A stretch of DNA of 7,531 bases from an uncultured Dehalococcoidia bacterium (GTDB lineage Bacteria; Chloroflexota; Dehalococcoidia; Tepidiformales; Tepidiformaceae): positions 1 to 7,531 of the forward strand of contig CALMIW010000664.1 of the NCBI GenBank assembly GCA_937864275.1, given 5' to 3'. Shown one piece after another: positions 1 through 5,494 of this stretch. Below the pieces are notes generated by a model. The model was not told where the DNA came from. It ran no database searches and saw nothing but the letters and a program-made list of their open reading frames with translations. Within the stretch, counting starts at the first letter, position 1; every line of letters starts with the position of its first letter. Both the position numbers and the translations under genes were made by a program.

Positions 1-1
1 A

Positions 2-907
2 TACCAGCTCGCCGGCCGGGTGGGCGTGCCGGGCGTTACGGTGGGCTGCCAGACGCCGGGCGCGAGCGACCTGATGGAGCGCGCGGGGGCCCTCGCCGCG
101 CGCGCCGATGCGGTCGTCCTCGTGGCCGGGTTGACCGCCGAGTGGGAGGCGGAAGGCAGCGACCGCCGGTCGATGGCGCTGCCGGGCGAACAGGACGAAC
201 TCATCCGGCGCGTGGCCGCCGCCAACCCGAAGACCGCGGTGATCCTCAACGCAGGTTCGCCAGTCGCCATGCCCTGGGCCGACGAAGTCCCCGCGATCCT
301 GCAAGCCTGGTATCCCGGCCAGGAAGGCGGCGCCGGCCTCGCCGATGTGCTGCTCGGTTCCGCGGACCCGGGCGGAAGGCTGCCGACCACCTTCGCGCGG
401 CGCGTGGAAGACCACCCCTCACACGTCACCTACCCGGGAGAAGCCGGGAAGGTGTCCTATGGCGAGGGCGTCTTCGTCGGCTACCGGGCGTTCGACCGGC
501 TGGGCGGGGCGCCCCTGTTCCCGTTCGGGCACGGTCTTTCGTACCCGTCGTTCGAGCTTGGCGCGCCGACGCTCGACGCGGCCGCGATCAGGGCCGGCGA
601 TTCGATCCGGGTCACCGTTCCCGTCACCAACACGGGCTCGCGCGCCGGCAGCACGGTTGTGCAGGTCTACGTCCGGGACGTGAAGTCCGCGCTGATGCGG
701 CCGGAGAAGGAGCTCAAGGGCTTTGCGAAGGTCCACCTCGGGGCCGGCGAGACGCGCGATGCGGTCGTCGAGCTCGGCCCGCGCGCGTTCGAAGCCTGGG
801 ACCCGCGCACGCACGGCTGGGTAGCCGAGCCCGGGGAGTTCGAAGTGCTGGCCGGGGAGTCCAGCGCAGCCATCAGCGGGTCGGCGACGCTCGAACTAAC
901 GCTCTGA
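2..907 (+). CDS. Glycoside hydrolase family 3 (beta-glucosidase-like), C-terminal part, cut by left edge
   Basis: The frame is open to base 2 and ends at TGA 905-907, giving 301 residues. The GTG at 20 is internal, so the true start lies outside the window. Counting from base 2, residues 1 to about 175 match the GH3 alpha/beta sandwich domain: ADAVVLVAGL, then E-G-S-D-R at 51-55, the LPGEQDELI segment, AWYPGQEGG and the GRLPTTF strand, ending with FPFGHGLSY. In bacterial GH3 enzymes the general acid/base glutamate lies in this C domain, and E51 of E-G-x-D-R is the likely candidate. Residues about 195-300 form the fibronectin-III-like cap (VTNTGSRAGSTVVQVYV). The N-terminal TIM barrel with the nucleophile aspartate is not in view, so activity and substrate (beta-glucoside, xyloside or other) cannot be fixed. 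The gene ends 10 bases from the convergent acetyltransferase gene, with no obvious terminator. Confidence 0.93.
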   Translation, partial: YQLAGRVGVPGVTVGCQTPGASDLMERAGALAARADAVVLVAGLTAEWEAEGSDRRSMALPGEQDELIRRVAAANPKTAVILNAGSPVAMPWADEVPAILQAWYPGQEGGAGLADVLLGSADPGGRLPTTFARRVEDHPSHVTYPGEAGKVSYGEGVFVGYRAFDRLGGAPLFPFGHGLSYPSFELGAPTLDAAAIRAGDSIRVTVPVTNTGSRAGSTVVQVYVRDVKSALMRPEKELKGFAKVHLGAGETRDAVVELGPRAFEAWDPRTHGWVAEPGEFEVLAGESSAAISGSATLELTL

Positions 908-917
908 GCCGCGAGCC

Positions 918-1682
918 CTACACGCCGGGCCGGTGGAATGTCCGGTAGGGCGAGACAACGCGGAAGCCCATGCGTGCGTAGATGGACTGGCCCATCTCCG
1001 AGGACTGGAGAGCCGCCATGTCGCAGCCGTACGCGGCGCCGCGTTCGATGCAGTGCCAGGTCATCGCCTCGCCGAAACCGCGCTTTCGGAACTCCGGCGC
1101 CGTCGCGACGTTGTGGATGCCCGCCACGCGGCCTCCGAACGCCAGCGTCGAACTCGCGGCGGGCCGGCCATCCGCGTATCCGACGTAGCATTCGACTTCG
1201 GGATCGCGAAGGAGGAGTGGCGTGACGAACGCCTCGACCATCTCCTGCGGGATCTCGTACCCGGCCGAGACGACCGCGTGGAAGTCGCGAATGGCCGCGA
1301 CGTCTTCCACCGGCCGGATAGCGAGCCCGGCTGGCGGGGCCGGGGCCGTCATGTTCGCTGAGGCCATGCCCGGGACCGTGTCGCTGTACGGCATGCCGAG
1401 GCGCTCACAGGCGGCCTCGCTCGCGGGGTCCAGCCTCTCGCGGATGCGGACGACGAACGGCTCCCGGCGCGAATCGAAGAAGGCCATGGCGGACGCGATC
1501 TGGTCTTCCGGCGCGGCGAGCGGGCGGGTGACAAACGCGAGATTCAGGAATGCGACTGGCAGCCCGCTCGAAACGCACAGCAGGCCGCCGGATTCGCGGA
1601 CGGCTCCAGCACCGCGGCGCCCGAAGGCGCGCCACGCCTGGAAGTAGCTCTCATCGGCCCGGGCGGCGGTGTCCAGCCTCAA
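918..1682 (-). CDS. GNAT family N-acetyltransferase
   Basis: This 254-residue protein has a C-terminal GNAT fold. Motif A is at about 189-210 (IHNVATAPEFRKRGFGEA), with the acetyl-CoA pyrophosphate loop R199-x-x-G202-x-G204. Motif B ends in YARMGFRVV at 236-243. It therefore probably transfers an acetyl group from acetyl-CoA to an amine; the substrate cannot be read from sequence. Residues 1 to about 115 show no clear acetyl-CoA loop. They may be a degenerate first GNAT half, as in double-GNAT proteins of about this length. The start is TTG at 1682-1680, which overlaps the TGA stop (1681-1679) of the upstream split-barrel gene as TTGA. That implies one transcript and coupled translation. A GAAGAG stretch lies directly before the TTG, closer than ideal, so the exact start is uncertain by a few codons. 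Confidence 0.9.
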   Translation of the reverse strand: MRLDTAARADESYFQAWRAFGRRGAGAVRESGGLLCVSSGLPVAFLNLAFVTRPLAAPEDQIASAMAFFDSRREPFVVRIRERLDPASEAACERLGMPYSDTVPGMASANMTAPAPPAGLAIRPVEDVAAIRDFHAVVSAGYEIPQEMVEAFVTPLLLRDPEVECYVGYADGRPAASSTLAFGGRVAGIHNVATAPEFRKRGFGEAMTWHCIERGAAYGCDMAALQSSEMGQSIYARMGFRVVSPYRTFHRPGV

Positions 1683-2104
1683 CTCTTCGCGTAATCCCAG
1701 GAGATGACCTTCTTCGGGACGATGTGAATGTAGGCGGCGCCGGGCCGGGCCTCCGTCGGCAGCTCGTTGGCCGGGGTGCCGCGGCGGCGCATCGATTCGC
1801 GCAGGAGCGGAAGCTGCGCCGCGGCGTCGAGGATGACGTCGGCTTCGCCCTGGATGCAGACGCCCTTGATGTCCTGCATCGTGTTCCCCGCTTCCAGCAT
1901 CAGCGAGACCTTCGGATTGCGTTCGATGTTCTTCAGCTTCTGCGTCCCGGCCCGGCAGCCGATGTAGATGTCTCCGCCTACGCGGAAGTAGCCGATCGGG
2001 ACGGTGTGCGGGAAACCGTCCTTACTCATGGTGGTGAGCGCGATCCAGCCGGGACGGCTATCGAGGAAGGCGTTGACTTCGTCCTGGGTCATTTTTCCGG
2101 GCAC
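1679..2104 (-). CDS. Pyridoxamine 5'-phosphate oxidase-like split-barrel protein (FMN or F420 binding)
   Basis: This is a 141-residue protein of the size usual for single-domain PNPOx-like split barrels. From the GTG start, the barrel begins at GWIALTTMSKDG (19-30), followed by PHTVPIGYF (32-40), the strand DIYIGC and the segment RAGTQKLKNIERNPKVSLML (51-70). In this superfamily that segment follows the cofactor-phosphate strand. Members bind FMN, F420 or haem and act as small oxidoreductases; sequence alone does not separate FMN from F420 here. I chose GTG at 2104 because CGGAG lies about 8 bases before it. An in-frame ATG at 2137 lacks a ribosome site and sits inside a hairpin, and an ATG at 2092 is also possible. 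The gene is first in a two-gene unit with the acetyltransferase and divergent from the FAH-family gene. Confidence 0.87.
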   Translation of the reverse strand: MPGKMTQDEVNAFLDSRPGWIALTTMSKDGFPHTVPIGYFRVGGDIYIGCRAGTQKLKNIERNPKVSLMLEAGNTMQDIKGVCIQGEADVILDAAAQLPLLRESMRRRGTPANELPTEARPGAAYIHIVPKKVISWDYAKS

Positions 2105-2113
2105 GCGGCGGAC

Positions 2114-2155
2114 TCCGAAGCGTTGTAGTGGGCGCATTGGAAACGACGCTTCGGG
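2114..2155. promoter_or_regulatory. Inverted repeat between divergent genes, touching the split-barrel gene's ribosome site
   Basis: Arms CCGAAGCGT (2115-2123) and ACGCTTCGG (2146-2154) are perfect complements. A T-G wobble, G-C and T-A extend the stem inward at 2124-2126/2143-2145, and one wobble extends it outward, leaving a loop of about 16 bases. Read on the minus strand, the 3' arm ends in the CGG of CGGAG, the Shine-Dalgarno I assign to the split-barrel gene at 2104. It could be a translational control hairpin or an operator shared by the divergent genes. The structure is seen directly; the function is inference. No convincing -35/-10 pair was found in this spacer. Confidence 0.5.
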
Positions 2156-2201
2156 CCTTGTCCAGTAGACTCCCGCAACACACACCATCCGGGGAGAGGC
2201 C

Positions 2202-2954
2202 ATGCCCAACTACGTGCGGTTCGAACGAAAGGATGGCTCCAAGGGCGCCGGTCAGATCGAAGGTAAGAGCATCCGGGTGATCGAAGAGCCGTTCTGGGAG
2301 AACGCGACGGCGACGGGTGAGCGACTGGCATTGGAAGCCGTCCGGCTGCTCCCGCCGTCCGAACCGCGGTCGATTGTCTGCGTGGGACTCAACTACTCGA
2401 GCCACCTGAAGGGTCGCCCCGTGCCGGACCCGCCGACGCTGTTCTTCAAGCCGCTCTCCTCCATCGCCGGCCCCGGCGACGACATCCTCATGCCGACCGG
2501 CGCCACGCACGTGGAGCCCGAGGGTGAAATCGTGATCGTCATCGGCAAGCGGCTGAAGAACGCGACACGCGAAGCAGCGCTCGCGGGGATCTTCGGATAC
2601 ACCGCCGGCAACGACATCTCCGAGCGTGTCTGGCAGCGCTCCGACGGCCAGTGGTGGCGCGCCAAGGGCAGCGACACCTTCGGCGTCTTCGGGCCGGCGA
2701 TTGTCACCGGGATCGACTACGACACCCTGGAAGTAATCACACGCGTGAACGGCCAGCAGGTTCAGCATGGCGGCGCGAACGAGTTGATCCGCGACATCCC
2801 AGAGATCGTCCGCTACGTCAGCAGCGTGATGACACTCTTCCCCGGCGACCTCATTTACACGGGCACCCCGGGCGAGCCACCACAGATCAAGACTGGCGAC
2901 AGCGTCGAGATCGAGGTGACGGGTGCGGGAGTGCTACGGAACGGCGTCGTCTGA
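2202..2954 (+). CDS. Fumarylacetoacetate hydrolase (FAH) family protein
   Basis: This complete 250-residue protein starts at ATG with a strong GGGGAG site (2191-2196) 5 bases upstream. It carries the FAH C-domain signature: VGLNYSSHLKG (61-71), FFKPLSS (81-87), VEPEGEIVIVIGK (104-116), GYTAGNDISER (132-142), KGSDTFGVFGPA (155-166) and a C-terminal LFPGDLIYTGTPGEP (212-226). By family knowledge E107, E109 and D138 should bind the catalytic Mg or Mn ion. The family includes fumarylpyruvate and acylpyruvate hydrolases, 2-keto-pentenoate hydratase-like enzymes and oxaloacetate decarboxylases that work on ring-cleavage products. With no catabolic genes beside it, the substrate is open. A short N-terminal region (1-50) precedes the domain, as usual for the 250-290-residue bacterial members. 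The gene is divergent from the split-barrel gene and convergent with the large membrane protein. Confidence 0.93.
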   Translation: MPNYVRFERKDGSKGAGQIEGKSIRVIEEPFWENATATGERLALEAVRLLPPSEPRSIVCVGLNYSSHLKGRPVPDPPTLFFKPLSSIAGPGDDILMPTGATHVEPEGEIVIVIGKRLKNATREAALAGIFGYTAGNDISERVWQRSDGQWWRAKGSDTFGVFGPAIVTGIDYDTLEVITRVNGQQVQHGGANELIRDIPEIVRYVSSVMTLFPGDLIYTGTPGEPPQIKTGDSVEIEVTGAGVLRNGVV

Positions 2955-2959
2955 CGGCT

Positions 2960-2987
2960 GATACCTCGCACCCGATACCTGACACCT
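2960..2987. repeat. Short tandem heptamer repeat in the convergent spacer
   Basis: The spacer reads as four 7-base units: GATACCT, CGCACCC, GATACCT and GACACCT. As two 14-base units, 11 of 14 positions match. It fills most of the 36 bases between the two convergent stop codons. Confidence 0.55.
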
Positions 2988-2995
2988 TGGTCAGG
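2978..2995. other. Small hairpin at the end of the large membrane-protein gene
   Basis: Arms CCTGAC (2978-2983) and GTCAGG (2990-2995) form a perfect 6-base-pair stem with a 6-base loop. The stem includes the TGA stop of the minus-strand gene. Neither strand has a T run after it, so it is not a classical intrinsic terminator. It may mark transcript ends between convergent genes or be chance. Confidence 0.3.
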
Positions 2996-5051
2996 CCCAG
3001 GCGAGGTAGGCCGAATTCACCCAGCCTTCGATTCCGCCGGAGGTCGTGACATAGACCCAGGTCCCGTCCTTGCCCTGCTCCAGGCCCCTGCGGCCCTGGG
3101 GCCGAGCCGGATCCGCAGATTCCGCCTGGGTCAGAACACTGCCATCGTCGAGGGAGGCGATGATCCTGCCGCTCAGCGACGGTTGATCTCGGAGGTTGAG
3201 GCGGTCGCCCCGAGCGGAGGCCTTGGACCGCAGCGGCGACTCGATCGGCGTAACCCGCAGGGGCGGTCGGAGGGGCGGTTCGGGCGGCCAAAATTGGGGC
3301 TGCAAGAGCCCCGGGGGGGAAGCCCCGCCGTGCCCCAGGTGGGGGAAGGCGAACGTCAGCCAGTTCGGGCCAGCCGCCCACGGGTCGATGTGCGCTGGGC
3401 CGGAATCCGTGCGAACGCTCGCCTTCACCAATTGCCCGTCGCGCGTGTTCAGCGTCGCCCACTTGCCGAGTGCAACCACTTCCGGGTTTTCCGGCGAGGG
3501 CACGACACCCTGCACCCAGGGCGACTGGAACCACATGCCATCCAGTGCCGGGTCGGGTTCGAATGCGTAACGCATTCTCGCGTTCCAGTTTCCGCTGGCA
3601 GTGCGGGTGCTGATCGTGCCGAAATCGTAGCCATCTTCGGATTTCGTCGTCCTCACGAGTGCAGCAAACGCATCCGCCCCAAGCCAGCGGCGCGAAGGTG
3701 CCCAGTCGCCATAGTAGATGGCTGCGGAGCGCACCCGACTCTGCACGTTTCCCGAACTCGTCTCGACGATTTCCACGGCGGGCCAATACTCGCGGGGGCC
3801 GTCCGCCCCTTCAGAACTGACGGTCCGCAGGGGGACTTCGCGGAGGTAGAGCTTTCCGTCTGTTGAAAACGATGCCGCGTGGTCGTGGAATGTTGGTTGG
3901 CTTCTCCCGCCGCCATCCCAGCGAAAGTTCATCGCGAAGCCGCGCATCCACTCGCCACGCCCCTGCTGAAAGAGGTGCCAGGCAAGCAAGAAGGAGTCGC
4001 CGCCGTCGAGGTTTTGAAGCGCGTCAAGCGCGAACCCAACGTCGGCTGAAGTGGCTGAAAGACCAGGATCCAAGGTCGCCCGTACTTCGCCCGTGGCCGC
4101 GTCGACCACCGTTACCACGAGACGTGGTCCGCCGGCCGAGACCACTGCGATCGAAGAAAGGTCAGGCGAAAGCAGCACTGGAGTGTTGAACCCCGTGGTC
4201 GGGACCGTGACCGCAGCGAACGGCTCCAATCCAGCGCCGGGTCGCGGGGAGCGGAGCAAAATGAGGTCGCCGGTGCCTTTGTAGTCTTCGCGGCGCTCGA
4301 ACACCAGTGTGGCATCAGGAAGAGTCCCGCCGACCGCGATCAGCTGAAGCTTCTCGTAGGACCAGGTCCACGAGACATCTGTGTTGAGCAGGTCCATGAG
4401 CTGCATCGTTTGGAATGCATCGGCAACCGTGGCCGCAGCGGCGACGAAACGTCCTCCGGGCCAAGTCCGGTAGTCATACGCCTGACTCGTTTTGAGCCGG
4501 TGCGCCCGGATCTCGCCACCCGCCACTCCCGTGAGGAAAAGCCCGTGCGGCCAATCGATCATATCGCCCTTCGGGAAGGTCTTGACCTCCCAGTTCTCGT
4601 CGAACGGGACTTCGGTGATGAAGGTGGTCTCGGTGGTTGCTGCGGGCGTTGTGGCTTCCGGCGTTTGGCCGGCGGCGGGAGCGGCCTTCTCGTCAGAGCC
4701 TCCAGCCCAGAGCTTCCAGACAAGCGCACCACCGCCCAGCGCCGCGATCCCGGCGCCGCCTGCAGCAGCGATGAACACCCGGCGGGAGTGGCGACGCAGT
4801 GGCGCTTCAGCGAGAGCTGTGTCGGATGGGGGGTCTTCCGGTTCGGCCGCGGTTTCCGGTGCCCACTCACGCAACGCCGCGCGGTCCGCCACCCCCAGGC
4901 GTGAGCAGACCCGCTGGATCCGCTCATCGGCCTGCGAAACGCTCACCCCCAGCCGTATCGCGATCTCGGCGAGCGGTATCGGCTGGATGGCGAGGTCGTA
5001 GACGCGCCGGTCGAGCACTTCGAGGGTGTCGGGGGTTTCCAGGTCCTCCAC
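2991..5051 (-). CDS. Putative membrane-tethered regulator: LuxR-like HTH, membrane segment, propeller-like region, SH3b domain
   Basis: This is a 686-residue protein of no family I can name. Residues about 10-64 resemble a LuxR/GerE helix-turn-helix: PLAEIAIRLGVSVSQ, then IQRVCSRLGVADRAALREW. Residues 86-117 are a basic RRHSRR stretch followed by one hydrophobic, Ala/Gly-rich membrane segment; SRRVFI (89-94) resembles a twin-arginine motif. A Thr/Ala/Pro linker (about 121-145) leads to a large region (about 146-570) with beta-propeller-like strands, for example LSPDLSSIAVVSAGG followed by VVDAATGEV. A proline-rich stretch (579-606) precedes a C-terminal SH3b domain (about 612-684: RLNLRDQPSLSG, then GWVNSAYL), a fold that often binds peptidoglycan. 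I infer an N-terminus in the cytoplasm on DNA and a C-terminus outside, a one-component sensor. Start is GTG at 5051 with a weak GGAAGCGAG upstream. The HTH could be vestigial. Confidence 0.82.
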   Translation of the reverse strand: MEDLETPDTLEVLDRRVYDLAIQPIPLAEIAIRLGVSVSQADERIQRVCSRLGVADRAALREWAPETAAEPEDPPSDTALAEAPLRRHSRRVFIAAAGGAGIAALGGGALVWKLWAGGSDEKAAPAAGQTPEATTPAATTETTFITEVPFDENWEVKTFPKGDMIDWPHGLFLTGVAGGEIRAHRLKTSQAYDYRTWPGGRFVAAAATVADAFQTMQLMDLLNTDVSWTWSYEKLQLIAVGGTLPDATLVFERREDYKGTGDLILLRSPRPGAGLEPFAAVTVPTTGFNTPVLLSPDLSSIAVVSAGGPRLVVTVVDAATGEVRATLDPGLSATSADVGFALDALQNLDGGDSFLLAWHLFQQGRGEWMRGFAMNFRWDGGGRSQPTFHDHAASFSTDGKLYLREVPLRTVSSEGADGPREYWPAVEIVETSSGNVQSRVRSAAIYYGDWAPSRRWLGADAFAALVRTTKSEDGYDFGTISTRTASGNWNARMRYAFEPDPALDGMWFQSPWVQGVVPSPENPEVVALGKWATLNTRDGQLVKASVRTDSGPAHIDPWAAGPNWLTFAFPHLGHGGASPPGLLQPQFWPPEPPLRPPLRVTPIESPLRSKASARGDRLNLRDQPSLSGRIIASLDDGSVLTQAESADPARPQGRRGLEQGKDGTWVYVTTSGGIEGWVNSAYLAWA

Positions 5052-5064
5052 GGCAAGCTCGCTT

Positions 5065-5158
5065 CCAGGAGATGCATCCCTGGATGGTATAACGCCGGGG
5101 GAAGCGGGATGGTTCCCGCACGGCGCGCGACTCCCGTGGTGGGAGCCAGGTCAGACCT
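5065..5158. promoter_or_regulatory. Cluster of four inverted repeats upstream of the membrane-regulator gene
   Basis: The 127-base spacer before the GTG at 5051 holds four dyads. They are CCAGG/CCTGG around ATGCAT (5065-5083), GCGGGA/TCCCGC with a 4-base loop (5104-5119), CTCCC/GGGAG with a 5-base loop (5131-5145), and the palindrome AGGTCAGACCT (5148-5158). A minus-strand TATACC (5086-5091) could be a -10 box, but no good -35 is present. The dyad at 5065-5083 would then lie near the transcript start, a place suited to an operator. None is followed by a T run, so an intrinsic terminator for the upstream small gene is not supported. Function is inferred. Confidence 0.4.
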
Positions 5159-5178
5159 CCGAGCGTTAGCGAGCGGCC

Positions 5179-5400
5179 CTACCTGAACAGCGGCCGCACC
5201 CCGCAACGCCCCGTCACCGTGTCTACGCACTCATCCTCGCCGGCATACTTGCCGAGCAGGCGGCGGCCGGAGGCCTCGCGGGCATCGAGATAGGCGCGGA
5301 AGGCGTCCAGCTCCGGGTCGGTCAGCTCTTCCCCTCGCCACAGCTTTCCCACGCAGGCGGCGCTGAACTGCTCAAAGAGGGCGCGGTACATCGGCGGCAT
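5179..5400 (-). CDS. Small protein of unknown function (73 residues)
   Basis: I do not recognise this protein. From the ATG at 5400 it has 73 residues: a probable helix with FEQFSAACVGKLW (9-21), then ELTDPELDAFRAYLDAREASG (25-45), a charged helical stretch, and a tail DECVDTVTGRCG with Cys58 and Cys66. There is no signal peptide or membrane segment. The reading frame extends upstream to a GTG at 5454, but that would run through the helicase terminator, so the shorter form is favoured. An ATG at 5391 is a further option, and no clear ribosome site decides between them. It lies between the helicase terminator and the membrane-regulator gene on the same strand, 127 bases from the latter. Protein-like composition and the lack of a better gene here support it moderately. 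Confidence 0.5.
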   Translation of the reverse strand: MPPMYRALFEQFSAACVGKLWRGEELTDPELDAFRAYLDAREASGRRLLGKYAGEDECVDTVTGRCGVRPLFR

Positions 5401-5435
5401 TGTAGCGCGGCCGCCCGCCGCCCCTGGCCCTCCCT

Positions 5436-5465
5436 GCAAACGAAAGACCCGCACTACTGCGGGTC
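5436..5465 (-). terminator. Intrinsic terminator downstream of the DEAD-box helicase gene
   Basis: On the minus strand GACCCGCA and TGCGGGTC form an 8-base-pair perfect stem with loop GTAG (5446-5465). It is followed at once by TTTCGTTT (5438-5445). It lies 29 bases past the helicase stop codon, so it should end that transcript and separate it from the small gene that follows. Confidence 0.85.
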
Positions 5466-5494
5466 CTCCGATTCAGACGCCGGGCCTGAGTCGC

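Noticed and set aside
142..948. Second plus-strand frame (268 codons) over the glycoside hydrolase
   Set aside because: It is an Arg-rich shadow; the GH3 motifs all lie in the frame ending at 907.
1550..2128. Plus-strand frame (192 codons) across the acetyltransferase/split-barrel junction
   Set aside because: It is antisense to two genes with clear motifs, and no ribosome site or family match is visible.
2887..3786. Long minus-strand open frame (299 codons) inside the membrane-regulator gene
   Set aside because: It lies in another frame of a gene with recognisable domains, is rich in Arg/Gly/Pro as expected of a high-GC shadow, and shows no motif.
5104..5145. Intrinsic terminators for the small unknown gene
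   Set aside because: The two stems are short and neither is followed by a T run on the minus strand.
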